Source: Micromonospora tarapacensis (GTDB lineage Bacteria; Actinomycetota; Actinomycetes; Mycobacteriales; Micromonosporaceae). From it: a stretch of 64,000 nt of DNA. Position numbers and translations under genes: made by a program. The notes beneath the pieces were generated by a model. The model saw only the letters and a program-made list of their open reading frames with translations, was not told where the DNA came from and ran no database searches. The stretch covers positions 855,324 to 919,323 of the forward strand of contig NZ_JAHCDI010000004.1 of assembly GCF_019697375.1 (NCBI RefSeq). The letters are read 5' to 3'. This document shows, piece by piece, positions 20,305-30,096 of this stretch (position 1 is the first letter of the stretch; each line of letters starts with the position of its first letter).

Positions 20305-21523
20305 GATCGTCCTCCAGATGAATGCGTACGGGAAGCTGGTCCAGGCCCCACATCAGGTTCGACCTGAGCCGGCGGACCGGTCCGGTCAGCTCGACGCGCG
20401 TCACCTGGCTGGCCAGGGCGTCGAGGGCGACTCGCAGTTCGAGCCGGGCCAGGGCGGCGCCGATGCAGAAGTGCTGCCCCATGCCGAAGGTGACGTGTCG
20501 GTTGGGCCATCGGGTGATGTCGAAGCGGACCGCGTCGGGGAAGGCCGCCTCGTCGCGGTTGACCGCCGGGTTCCAGATGGTCACCTGTTCGCCGGCCTCG
20601 ACGAGCTGTGATCCGACGATGACGTCGGTGAGCGCGGTGCGCATGACGTGCAGGCTGGGCGCGGTCCAGCGCAGGATCTCCTCGACGGCGGTCGGCATCA
20701 CCTCGTGCGTCTCGTGGCGCATCCGTTGCCACTGCGTCGGGTTCTGGATGAACGCCAGTACGCCGCCGGCCGTAGCGTGCCGGGTGGTCTCGTTGCCGCC
20801 GGTCAGGATGCCGTTGATGTTGACCTGGATGTCCTCGTCGGACATCCGGTAGCCGGCCGACTGCCCGGTCACCATGGCGCTGATCAGATCCTCGCCGGGG
20901 CTGCGGCGACGTTCGGCGATCAGGTCAGCCGAGTACAGGAAGATGTCGGCGTGGGCCTGTTCCTGCAGCGCGTCGCTGATCGGGTCGCCGTCGACCTCGG
21001 TGACCGAGCCGAACGCGGTACGGGTCAGCTCGATCATCAGGTCCCAGTCGTCACGGGGTACGCCGAGCAGCTGGCAGGTGACGTAGAGCGGCAGCCGCCC
21101 GGCGATGCGGTCCACGAAGTCGAACGAGTCGAGGTCGCGTACCTCTTCGAGGAGTTGCCGCACGATGGCGCGCATGCTGTGTTCCAGCCGCTGTACCGAT
21201 CTCGGCGTGAAGGCGGGGTTGAGCACGTCGCGCATCCGCCGGTGCCGGGTCCCGTCGGTGACGATCAGCATCTTGCCGACCGAGGCGCGTCCGGCGGCAC
21301 CCTCACCACCGATGCGCATGCCGCGTTCCGAGGTGAAGGACTGCCGGTCCTCGTAGACGGCGGTGGCGAGGCGGTGGGTGGTGATCGCCCAGAACTCGGA
21401 GCTGTCCGGCCGCCGGTTGCGGTACATCGGGGCGTGTTCGCGCAGGTGGTCCCAGACCTGGTACGGGTTGCCGCTGACATACAGCTCCGGGTCGCCCAGG
21501 TCCACGTCGGTCAGCTGGTCCAT
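20297..21523 (-). CDS. Cytochrome P450
   Basis: A protein of 408 residues, soluble bacterial P450 type. The I-helix oxygen motif is LTGGNETTR, the ExxR motif is EEILR, and the heme-ligand loop is FGMGQHFCIG with the Cys at about residue 353. The ATG overlaps the methyltransferase stop by one base (TGATG) and the NRPS gene starts inside its end. Clustering with an A-PCP protein that cannot condense by itself resembles systems in which a P450 beta-hydroxylates a carrier-bound amino acid; here that would be a Phe-like residue (inference). Confidence 0.95.
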
Positions 21524-22293
21524 CACGCGCCTCCGTGCGGGCGTACTGCGAACAACTCGAAGATGTCGGTGCCGGTGAGCAGCGGATCCTGGGCCACTCC
21601 GACCCGGAAACCGCGTTCGGTGAGTTCCTGACGCAGCCGGTGCAGCCGTCCCGCGATGTCGTGCAGTTGCACGACGAGCTGCCGGATCGTCGGCCAGTGC
21701 CGTTCGGCGATTCCGCGCAGCACCTCGACCTCCGCCTTCTCGACGTTGATCTTCACCAGGTCGATCGGCTCCCCGTCGAGTTCGTCGGCGACCTCGGAGA
21801 AGGTCCGCAGCTCGCAGGTGAGCGCCTCGCTGTGGTGCCGGTCGGCCACCATCTCCTCGATGTCGACGGTGTCGAATCCGCTGTTCGCGAGGAAGGCGCG
21901 GGTGAGCTGTTCGTCGTACCCGCGATCGGCGTGGAAGCTCGTCATCGCGGTGATCTCGGGGTAGTTGGTGAGCACCGCGCTGCCGGGCCGGTCCGACAGG
22001 GCGAACGGGTGGGCCGCGCCGCGTATCCCGTGTTCGGTGAAGTTGGCGGCGAGCGCCTGGTGGCACCTTGGTGCGGGTTCGAACGCGAAAACACGGCTAC
22101 CCGCCTCCCAGTGGAAGAAGAGCGAGGCGATGCCGACGTTCGCCCCGACGTCGAAGACGGTCCCACCCGGCCTCAGGGTGACGCCGTGCTGCAGGTAGGC
22201 GCGTCCGGTCACGATGTTGCGGTACATCAGGCTCGTCTCGCCGCCGTTGAGTTGCATGACGTCGTAGCCGTTGGGCAGGCGCATCCGCTCCAC
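21523..22293 (-). CDS. FkbM-family SAM-dependent methyltransferase
   Basis: A protein of 256 residues. The SAM-binding loop is FDVGANVGIASLFF; the FkbM signature DLVKINVEKAEVEVLRGI follows, with AFEPAP between. The family methylates hydroxyl groups of sugars, polyketides and other natural products. The GTG at 22293 is chosen because AAAGGGAGG lies 8 bases before it; the frame is open further upstream but without a better start. First gene of the methyltransferase-P450-NRPS operon, so O-methylation of a P450-made hydroxyl is a reasonable guess. Confidence 0.88.
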   Translation of the reverse strand: MERMRLPNGYDVMQLNGGETSLMYRNIVTGRAYLQHGVTLRPGGTVFDVGANVGIASLFFHWEAGSRVFAFEPAPRCHQALAANFTEHGIRGAAHPFALSDRPGSAVLTNYPEITAMTSFHADRGYDEQLTRAFLANSGFDTVDIEEMVADRHHSEALTCELRTFSEVADELDGEPIDLVKINVEKAEVEVLRGIAERHWPTIRQLVVQLHDIAGRLHRLRQELTERGFRVGVAQDPLLTGTDIFELFAVRPHGGA

Positions 22294-22426
22294 GCGCCGT
22301 ACCTCCCTTTCGATCGACCCTTCGTACGTGGCTTTCCAGTCATCTTGTATTGACTGTAGTTGTGTAGAGATTACAGTAGTTGCCAGTCGATGACTACGGA
22401 TCCGTACGTGGGGGAGGGGCGAGTAC
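22294..22426. promoter_or_regulatory. Divergent promoter region with paired palindrome-like elements
   Basis: AT-rich gap between the FkbM operon and the long plus-strand operon. TGACTGTAGTTG (22351-22362) matches TRAC-N4-GTYA at all but the last base. TTACAGTAGTTG (22371-22382) is a weaker copy 20 bp further on, the same spacing as in the hmaS promoter. GGGGAGGGG before 22427 is the ribosome site of the NRPS gene. Confidence 0.55.
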
Positions 22427-25351
22427 GTGACAGAGCCGCTACCGGCACAGGCCGACCACGACCGATGGAAACTGTCCGATGAGGCGGCCGCTGCCGTGAC
22501 GAGGGCGGCCCACGCCGCGCAGGTGCCACCCCGCGAGGTGGTCGCGGCGGCCTGGGCCAAGGTCAGGTCGGTGCTGACCGGGGACCCCGAGCTACCTCCT
22601 GGTCCCTGGCGTTCGTTGCTCGGCACCGACACCGGCGAGGCCACCCTCGACGGCGAACCGCCGACCGCCGTTCTCCTCGGGCACCGCGCCGACCTGCTGC
22701 GCGGCGTCGACGTGTCCCGGGTGGGTGAGTACCTGCACGGGGTCCTGCGGGCTATCGACACCGACCTCGAGGCCCCGCACGAGAAGCACTCACTGCTCAG
22801 CGGCAAGGACGTGTGGCGGCAGCTCAACGTGTTGCACGGCGAGCTGCGCGAGCTGCCCGGTCGACGGGCGCACGAGCTGATCGGCGATCAGGCCCGGCGT
22901 ACCCCGGACGCCGTCGCCGCCGTCCTCGGCGAGCTGCGGTGGACGTACGCCGAGCTGGACCAACGCGCCAACGCGGTGGCGAACCGGCTCATCGTGGCGG
23001 GTGCCCGTCCCGGCGACGTCGTGGCCGTACTCAGCGAACGGAGCCTGCCGTGGGTGGCCGCGATCCTCGGCATCCTCAAGGCCGGCCTGGTCTACCTTCC
23101 GATCGACCCGGCCTATCCGCATGCCCGGATCGGCGGCATCCTGCGGCGCAGCGCCGCCCGACTGCTCCTGGCCGAGGCGCCGGCCGAACCCATCGCCGAC
23201 GTCCCGGTACTACCGCTGGACGCGGCCGGGGTCACCATTGACCCGGGGGTGTCCGTACCGGCCGACGCCGCCGCGTACATCTACTTCACCTCCGGCTCCA
23301 CCGGCGAGCCGAAGGGAGCGGTCTGCGCCCACGACGGCATGCTCAACCACCTGAGCGCCAAGATCGACGACCTGGGCCTGACCGAACAGGACGCCGTCTG
23401 CCAGAACGCGCCACAGTGCTTCGACATCTCCCTGTGGCAGGTGCTGGCACCACTGCTGGTCGGCGGACGCACCGTCCTCGTTCCGCCGCAGGTGATCCTC
23501 GACGTGGAGTCGTTCCTGGCCACCCTCGACCGGGAGCGGATCACCGTCCTGCAGCTCGTCCCCGCCTACCTCGAGGTCCTCCTCGGCCACCTGGACCTGA
23601 CCCCGCGCCAACGCCCGGCGCTGCGGATCGTCTGCGTCACCGGCGAGGCCATCGCCCGCAACCTCGTCGCCCGATGGTTCGACTGCTTTCCCGAGGTCCC
23701 GCTGGTCAACGCCTACGGCGCGACCGAGGTCTCGGACGACACGACGCATGAAGTCATGCGTACGGTGCCGCCCACCGAACTGGTCCCGGTCGGCCGCCCG
23801 GTGCAGAACGTCTCGGTCTACATCCTGGACCGCCAACTCGCCCTGGTGCCCTTCGGCGCACCCGGACAGATCGCCTTCGCCGGCCGCTGTGTCGGACCCG
23901 GCTACATCAACGACCCGGACCGGACCGCCCTGGCCTTCGTGACCGACCCGTTCCAGGCCGACCAGCGGATGTACCTCACCGGCGACTACGGCCGATGGCT
24001 GCCCAACGGGCACCTGGAGTTCCTCGGTCGCCGAGACGAACAGGTCAAGATCAGCGGGATGCGGGTCGAGGTCGGCGAGGTCGAGAACACCGTGGCCCGG
24101 GTGCCCGGCGTACGCTCCGCCTGCCTCGTCGTCGTCCCGATCGGGACGAGCAAGCGTCTCGCCGCCTTCTTCACCGTCGACGAGCCGGTACCGGACCTCA
24201 AACGGCGGTTGGCCGACCTGCTGCCGGCCCACATGGTCCCCTCCACGCTCCACCAGGTGGACGCGTTGCCACTGACCGAGAACGGCAAGGTGGACAAGGC
24301 GGCGCTGGTCGCCGCCGCCCTCCGGGCGGGCACTCAGGCGGCTGCGCCCCAGGACCGTGAACCGGCCACCAACCCGCTGGAGCGCCGCCTCGCGGCAGCC
24401 TGGGCCGAGGTGCTCAACCGCCCGCTGGAAGACATCTACCGCACCGACGACTTCTTCGCTCTCGGTGGCAACTCGCTCTCGGCGGTCCGTCTGATCGTCA
24501 AGCTCAAGCACCTCATCACCCTCACCGATCTGACCAGCAATCCGGTACTGGCCGACCTCGCCGAGGCCGCGAGCCGCACCAACCAGGCGCGGCTGCTGCA
24601 GACCCTGGCCGCGCCGGATCGGACGGTGGCGACGGTGGTGACCGTGCCCGACGCGGCGGGCACCGCGCTCAACTTCCAACCGCTCGCCGCCGGACTCAAG
24701 GCCATGAACTGCGCCCTGCTCGCCACCGAGCTGCCCGGGCACGACCTCGCCCGCCCCGACGAGCCCCTCGCGGACGTGACGCAGGTCGCCACCCGGCTCG
24801 CGGACGAGATCGCGGCGGGCGCCATCGGTGCCTTGATCCTCTGGGGCCAGGGCAGCGGTTCGGCGGTCGCGTTGGAATGTGCCCGCCTGCTGCATGAGCG
24901 GGGTCGCCCGCCCGCACAGCTCTTCCTCGCCGCCGCCAGCGCCGACCCGGCACAGCTCGCCGCGGACCTCGCCGAGGTGCAGGCGATGGGGGAGGGGGAG
25001 ATCCGCCGGCACATGGCGGCCCAGGCCACCTACACCGAACTGGACGAGCTCAAGAGCGAGCGGGAGGCGCTCATCGAGCGGGCGTACCGGCACGACACCC
25101 TCGGCGCCGCGCGTTTCCTCCGGCACGCGCGGGAGCGGTGGACGCAACTGCCCGTCCCCACCTGGGTCGTCTCCGGCGCCGACGACATGCGGCTGGCGAC
25201 CGAGCCGCACCCCGAGCGGGCGTGGCGGCACTTCGCCCCGGCGGCGCGGCCGATCGTCCTGCCCGGTGCGGGACGACACTTCCTCCGCACCCACGCCGCC
25301 GAGGTGGTCGACCTGCTGCGGCCGGTCGTCGCCACCCGGACCGCCGCGTGA
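22427..25351 (+). CDS. NRPS A-PCP-thioesterase protein with degenerate N-terminal C-domain remnant
   Basis: A protein of 974 residues. Residues 1 to about 145 loosely resemble the shrunken end of a C domain. The A domain (about 150-640) has YFTSGSTGEPKGA, CFDISLWQ, AYGATEVSDD and ENGKVDKAAL. The PCP carries GGNS with Ser683. The C-terminal alpha/beta-hydrolase domain aligns with type I thioesterases, but the nucleophile elbow reads GQGSG (807-811), putting Gly809 where Ser belongs; the final His is present in GAGRHFL. The pocket reads D I W Q C T A D D K by eye; the two acidic residues would suit a diamino acid, in line with the downstream genes. The stop overlaps the next gene by GTGA. Confidence 0.92.
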   Translation: MTEPLPAQADHDRWKLSDEAAAAVTRAAHAAQVPPREVVAAAWAKVRSVLTGDPELPPGPWRSLLGTDTGEATLDGEPPTAVLLGHRADLLRGVDVSRVGEYLHGVLRAIDTDLEAPHEKHSLLSGKDVWRQLNVLHGELRELPGRRAHELIGDQARRTPDAVAAVLGELRWTYAELDQRANAVANRLIVAGARPGDVVAVLSERSLPWVAAILGILKAGLVYLPIDPAYPHARIGGILRRSAARLLLAEAPAEPIADVPVLPLDAAGVTIDPGVSVPADAAAYIYFTSGSTGEPKGAVCAHDGMLNHLSAKIDDLGLTEQDAVCQNAPQCFDISLWQVLAPLLVGGRTVLVPPQVILDVESFLATLDRERITVLQLVPAYLEVLLGHLDLTPRQRPALRIVCVTGEAIARNLVARWFDCFPEVPLVNAYGATEVSDDTTHEVMRTVPPTELVPVGRPVQNVSVYILDRQLALVPFGAPGQIAFAGRCVGPGYINDPDRTALAFVTDPFQADQRMYLTGDYGRWLPNGHLEFLGRRDEQVKISGMRVEVGEVENTVARVPGVRSACLVVVPIGTSKRLAAFFTVDEPVPDLKRRLADLLPAHMVPSTLHQVDALPLTENGKVDKAALVAAALRAGTQAAAPQDREPATNPLERRLAAAWAEVLNRPLEDIYRTDDFFALGGNSLSAVRLIVKLKHLITLTDLTSNPVLADLAEAASRTNQARLLQTLAAPDRTVATVVTVPDAAGTALNFQPLAAGLKAMNCALLATELPGHDLARPDEPLADVTQVATRLADEIAAGAIGALILWGQGSGSAVALECARLLHERGRPPAQLFLAAASADPAQLAADLAEVQAMGEGEIRRHMAAQATYTELDELKSEREALIERAYRHDTLGAARFLRHARERWTQLPVPTWVVSGADDMRLATEPHPERAWRHFAPAARPIVLPGAGRHFLRTHAAEVVDLLRPVVATRTAA

Positions 25352-26916
25352 CCGGGCGGCCGGTCGTGGAGCCGACCACCGCGCCGCTCACCGGACGGCT
25401 CGGTCGTAACCCCGCCGCCGTGCTGCACGAGCACGTGCTGGCACCGCAGTTCCGCTTCGAGGTCGACCACCTGCTCGGCTGGTACCGGCTCGTCGAGCGG
25501 GTGCTGCTCGCCGAGTACGCCCGGATGAAGCTGGTCACCGAGGCCGAGGCGGCCTCGATCGCCGAGCTGCTCGACGAGGCCACCGCCGACCGGATCACCG
25601 CCGACCCGGCAGCCAACCTCTCCGACATCTGCCTGGCGTTGGAGCAGCACGTGCTGGCCGGTCTGCCGGCGGTGCCGCCCGCCTGGCACGTTGACCGCAG
25701 CCGCAACGACATCCAGGCCACCGCTCAGCTGCTGTACGCCCGAGGCGAACTGCTCGACATCGCCGGGGCCCTGCTGGAGGTGGCCCGCGGCGCCTGGCAC
25801 CGGGCCGGTGCCGTCGCGCACCTGCCGATGCCCGGGTACACCCACCTGCAGGCCGCCCAGGTCATCACGCCCGGCTTCTTCCTCACCGCCCTCGTCGAGC
25901 ACTGCCTGCGTACGCTGCGGCGACTCGTGGTCACCTACGACGAGGTCAACCTGAGCCCACTCGGCGCCGGCGCGATGAGCGGGCAGGAACTGCCCTGGGA
26001 CCGCGACCGGATGGCCCTCCTGCTCGGCTGTGCCGGTCCGCAGTCCCACGCGTTGACCGCCGTCGCCTCCCGGGCCTGGGCGTTGGAGATCGCCGGCGAA
26101 CTCTCCCACTTCGGCGTGGGACTGAGCCGGTTCGTCACGGACCTGATGGCCTGGGCCAGCAGCGCGTACGGCTTCGTCGAGCTGCCGGACGAACTCGCCG
26201 GCATCTCTGCGGCCATGCCGCAGAAGAAGAACTATCCGGTGTTGGAGCGCATCCGCGGCCGGACCGCGCACCTGACCTCGCTCGCGCTCGATCTCGGCAT
26301 CGGCCAGCGGGCGACCCCCTACAGCAACATGGTCGAGGTCTCCAAGGAGGCCGGGTCGCACCTGCACGACCTGTTCCGCTCCGCCCGCGGTGTGCTCGCC
26401 CTGCTGCAGGCGGTCCTGGAAAACCTGCGCTGGCGCCCGGAAAGGATGCGGGCCGCCTGCGACCGGGAGTTCCTCGGCGGCTTCACCCTCGCCAATCGGC
26501 TCACCCTCGACAAGGGGGTTCCCTGGCGTACCGCACAGGTCGTCGTCGGGCGGTACGTCAGCGCCAAACTGGCCATCGGTGACCCCCTGGACCGACCGGA
26601 CCCGCCGCTGCTGGCCCGCCTGGCCGCAGCGGCGGGACACCCGGTGACCGAGCCGGAGCCGCTGTTGCGTGGGCTCGACAGCGACGGGCAACTGAGCGTC
26701 AAGTGCTCCGCCGGCTCCGCCCATCCGGACCGGGTCCGCGACCTGCTGGAGCGCCAGGACGGTGCGCTCGGCCGGCTGGCGCGGGAATTGGGCCGCCGTC
26801 GGACCACGGTCGACTCGGCGATCCGGGACGTGCAGGCGCTCTTCGCCGCTCCGCCCCCCGCACCAACACGAGAAGCCTCGCCGAGCCCTGCCGCAGAGCG
26901 AGGGACGGCGTCGTGA
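25348..26916 (+). CDS. Argininosuccinate lyase-like enzyme
   Basis: A protein of 522 residues of the fumarase/aspartase superfamily, nearest argininosuccinate lyase: DRSRNDIQAT, PGYTHLQAAQ, and the flexible catalytic loop region ISAAMPQKKN. The C-terminus has an extra Pro/Ala-rich tail. In an NRPS cluster beside a threonine kinase and a cysteine-synthase-like enzyme, it more likely releases fumarate from an N-(1,2-dicarboxyethyl) adduct to free a 2,3-diamino acid than makes arginine. This logic is proposed for diaminobutyrate formation in uridyl-peptide clusters such as pacidamycin; applying it here is inference. It is coupled by 4-bp overlaps on both sides. Confidence 0.92.
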   Translation: MTGRPVVEPTTAPLTGRLGRNPAAVLHEHVLAPQFRFEVDHLLGWYRLVERVLLAEYARMKLVTEAEAASIAELLDEATADRITADPAANLSDICLALEQHVLAGLPAVPPAWHVDRSRNDIQATAQLLYARGELLDIAGALLEVARGAWHRAGAVAHLPMPGYTHLQAAQVITPGFFLTALVEHCLRTLRRLVVTYDEVNLSPLGAGAMSGQELPWDRDRMALLLGCAGPQSHALTAVASRAWALEIAGELSHFGVGLSRFVTDLMAWASSAYGFVELPDELAGISAAMPQKKNYPVLERIRGRTAHLTSLALDLGIGQRATPYSNMVEVSKEAGSHLHDLFRSARGVLALLQAVLENLRWRPERMRAACDREFLGGFTLANRLTLDKGVPWRTAQVVVGRYVSAKLAIGDPLDRPDPPLLARLAAAAGHPVTEPEPLLRGLDSDGQLSVKCSAGSAHPDRVRDLLERQDGALGRLARELGRRRTTVDSAIRDVQALFAAPPPAPTREASPSPAAERGTAS

Positions 26917-27809
26917 GCACCGGACAGGCCCACCGCTCTCGGACCGCCACCGGCGTCAGCTCCGCCTTCGGCACGTTCGGTGAACTGCTCCAGGGGGTCC
27001 TGCCGGATCAGGTCGACTTCCTGGTCACCATGCCGATCGCCCGGTGGGCCACCGCTACCTTCGAGCTGATCGCCTCGGGCGGGGTCAGTGTCACCCCCGC
27101 GCACAAGGTCAAGGCGGCGCGACTGACCGCGGCGATGCTCGCCACGTTCGCGCCCGGAGCCGGGGGACAGCTGGTGCTCGACAGCACCATCCCCGAGGGC
27201 AAAGGGCTGGCAAGCTCCTCCGCGGACCTCGTCGCGACCGCCCGCGCGGTCGCCAACGCGCTCGGCGTACACCTGCCCGACTCCGGCATCGAGGACTTCC
27301 TGCGGGAGATCGAGCCCACCGACGGTGTGATGTACCCGGAGGTGGTGGCCTTCGAGCACCGAGCGGTGCGGCTGCGGGCCCGGCTCGGCATGCTGCCCCC
27401 GCTGACCGTGGTCGGCATCGACGAGGGCGGCACGGTCGACACGGTCGCCTTCAACCGCATCCCGAAGCCGTTCCCCGCGCAGACCCGCGCCGAGTACGCG
27501 AGCCTGCTGGAGATCCTCACCACCGCCATCGCGGTGGGTGACCTCGCGACCGTCGGCCGGGTGGCCACCCGCAGCGCCGAGCTCAACCAGCAGTTGCGGC
27601 CCAAGCGGTGCCTGACCGCGATGCTCGACATCTGTGCCGAGGCCGGTGGGGTCGGCGTCGTGGTGGCACACAGCGGCACCGCGATCGGCCTGCTCCTGCC
27701 ACACCAGGCGCTCGGGTACGAACGCCGCCTCGACCTGACCCTGCGCCGCTGTGCCGAACTCAGCGATCAGGTTCTGCTCTACCACGCCCTCTGCGTGGAC
27801 TACCGATAG
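26913..27809 (+). CDS. GHMP-family kinase, L-threonine kinase (PduX)-like
   Basis: A protein of 298 residues. It has the N-terminal GTFGELLQG segment typical of PduX-like kinases, the GHMP ATP motif PEGKGLASSSADL, and a C-terminal GGVGVVVAHSGTAIG loop. PduX phosphorylates L-threonine. O-phospho-threonine would be a good leaving-group substrate for the PLP enzyme encoded next, giving a 2,3-diaminobutyrate precursor. The GTG at 26913 overlaps the lyase stop by GTGA. Confidence 0.88.
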   Translation: MSTGQAHRSRTATGVSSAFGTFGELLQGVLPDQVDFLVTMPIARWATATFELIASGGVSVTPAHKVKAARLTAAMLATFAPGAGGQLVLDSTIPEGKGLASSSADLVATARAVANALGVHLPDSGIEDFLREIEPTDGVMYPEVVAFEHRAVRLRARLGMLPPLTVVGIDEGGTVDTVAFNRIPKPFPAQTRAEYASLLEILTTAIAVGDLATVGRVATRSAELNQQLRPKRCLTAMLDICAEAGGVGVVVAHSGTAIGLLLPHQALGYERRLDLTLRRCAELSDQVLLYHALCVDYR

Positions 27810-27817
27810 GAGCTGCC

Positions 27818-30096
27818 GTGCGCTTCGAATCCATGGTGGACGCGATCGGGCACACCCCGCTGGTCCGTCTGCGGGCCCCCGGCGATGTGCAGCTCTACGC
27901 GAAGCTGGAGCTCCAGAACCCGTACGGGATGAAGGACCGGGTCGCCCGCGAGGTGGTCCTCGCCGCGCGGGCGACCGGTGAGCTGACACCGGGCGCGCCG
28001 ATCGTGGAGAGCTCGTCCGGCACGTTGGCACTCGGACTGGCGCTGGTCGGCGCAGTGCTCGGGCACCCGGTGCACATCGTCACCGACCCCCGCATCGATC
28101 CGATCACCCTGGCCAAGCTTCGATCGCTCGGCTGTGTCGTGCACGTGGTGTCGGCGATGGCCCGCCACGGGTGGCAGAGCGCCCGCCTGGAGCGCCTCGC
28201 CGAGCTGCGTCGGGAGCTGCCCGGCTCGTACTGGCCGCAGCAGTACGGCAACCCGCTGAACCCGCGCGCCTACCGGGCGTTGGCCCGGGAGATCACCGCT
28301 GACCTGGGGGCGGTCGACGTGCTGGTGGGCTCGGTTGGCAGTGGTGGCTCCCTCTGCGGTACCGCCCGCGCCCTGCGCGAGCAGCAGCCGGCGTCGCGGG
28401 TCGTCGCGGTCGACTGCGTGGGCAGTGTCCTGTTCGGTCACCCCGACCAGCCCCGTCGACGGCAGAGCGGCCTGGGCAACAGCCTGCATCCGGAGAACCT
28501 CGACCACACGGTGTTGGACGAGATCCACTGGCTCAACGATCGGGAGGCGTTCGCCGCCACCCGGGACCTCGCCCGGGAACAGGGGATCTTCGCCGGGAAC
28601 TCCGCCGGGTCGGTGTATCAGGTGATGAAGGGGCTGATTGGACGGCTCGCCCCGGGGATCCGGATGGTCGGCATCCTGCCCGACCGGGGCGACCGGTACG
28701 CCGAGGGCTTCTACGACGACACGTACTGGGCCGAGCAGCAGCTCGACGACCTTCCGCTGGCCCGTGAGCCGGTGCGGGTGTCGTACGGCACCGAGATCAC
28801 CTCGTGGTCCTACGCGCCGGTGCCGCGCCAGGAACTGATCTTCGTGGAGTCCAACACCACCGGCACCGGGATGCTGGCGCTGCGCCAGGCGGCGCGGCTG
28901 GGGCTGCGCCCGGTGCTGCTGACCCACCGCCCGGGGCGCTACCTCGGACTGCCCGACACACCCGCGGAGGTCATCGAGTGCGACACCAACGACATCGACG
29001 TTCTCCGTACGCTGCTGTCCCGGCGAGCCCGGCAGCGCCGCCTCGCCGGCGTCACCACCACGAGCGAGTTCTACCTGGTGACCGCTGCCACCCTGACGAA
29101 CTGCCTCCGGTTGCCCGGCAACGGCGCGGACGCGGTCGCGGCCTGCCGGGACAAGGCACGCACCCGGATCCTGCTGCACCGGGCGGGTCTGGCGCAGCCG
29201 CGGCACACCGTCGTGCGGGCACCGCACCAGGTCCCGGCGGCGGTGGCGCGGTCCGGGCTGCCCTGCGTGGTCAAGCCGACCGACGACTCCGCCTCGGCCG
29301 GGGTACGGCTGTGCCGTACCGAGGCCGAGGCGCGGGCCCAGGTGGCCGCACTGCTCGCCGTCACGGTGAACGTACGCGGCCAGGCCACCTCCGGCTCCGT
29401 GCTGGTCGAGCAGTACCTTGCCGGCCCGGAGGTGAGTGTGGAGGCGTTCGCCTCGGACGGGCGCGTGGAGATCGTCGGCGTCACCGAGAAGCAGATCGGA
29501 CCCGAGCCGTACTTCGTGGAGGTCGGTCACGTCTTCCCGGCGGCGGAGCGACCGGGAAGCGAGGCGGTCCGGGAAACCGCCCGGCGGGCGCTCGCCGCGG
29601 TCGGGCTCGACCATGGCGCCGCGCACGTCGAGATCCGGCTGACCGACGCCGGTCCGGTCGTCGTCGAGATCAACGCGAGGCTGGCGGGCGGCATGATCCC
29701 TGAGCTGATCCGCCTCGCCTCCGGGCTCGACCTGGTCCAGCGGCAGCTACTGGCGGCGGCCGGGCTGCCGCTGGAGCCCTCGGCGCTCGCGACCGGGTAC
29801 GCCGGCATCCGCTTCCTGGTCGCCGAGACCTGCGGGGTGGTGCGTGCCGTCGCCGGCGTCGAGGAGGCAGCCGCGCTGCCGGGCGTGCACGACGTGACGG
29901 TCACGGCCCGGGTCGGTGCCACGGTCGGTCCGGCGGCGGACGCGTACGGGCGGCTCGGCTGGGTGATCGCCACCGGGGACACCCCGAGGCGGTGCGGGCC
30001 CGCCTCGACGGGGCCATCGCCCGGGTGGCGCTGGATGTGACGCCCGCGTCGGACGGAACCGCCGCGGCTGACGAGAAAGTGACGGTCTCCGCATGA
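27818..30096 (+). CDS. Cysteine-synthase-like PLP enzyme fused to an ATP-grasp ligase (frameshift near end)
   Basis: About 759 residues if one base is added in the C4 run at 29982-29985; as sequenced the frame stops early at 30038-30040. With the correction the stop overlaps the next start by ATGA, matching the style of the operon. Residues 1 to about 335 are a fold-type II PLP enzyme like SbnA/cysteine synthase (GHTPLVRL; LQNPYGMKDR with the PLP Lys; SVGSGGSLCGT). From about 338 onward is an ATP-grasp ligase (VESNTTGTGM; VVKPTDDSASAGV; VEINARLAGG). The first half would replace the phosphate of phosphothreonine with a nitrogen donor; the second forms an amide-type bond to an unknown acid. The GTG follows TAGGAG. 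Confidence 0.9.

Noticed and set aside
21524..22066. Longer P450 start
   Set aside because: The extra residues are a shadow of the methyltransferase gene; ATG at 21523 in a TGATG junction gives the normal P450 length.
22294..22827. Longer form of the FkbM methyltransferase starting far upstream
   Set aside because: It would run antisense through the promoter and the start of the NRPS gene; a strong ribosome site precedes the GTG at 22293.
23210..25294. Long open frame on the minus strand opposite the A-PCP-TE gene
   Set aside because: It is an antisense shadow produced by the high GC at third positions; its translation has no domain pattern, whereas the plus strand has clear NRPS motifs.
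25348..26916. Housekeeping argH
   Set aside because: No other arginine genes are nearby, and the position between an NRPS and a threonine kinase, with shared overlaps, favours a specialised lyase.
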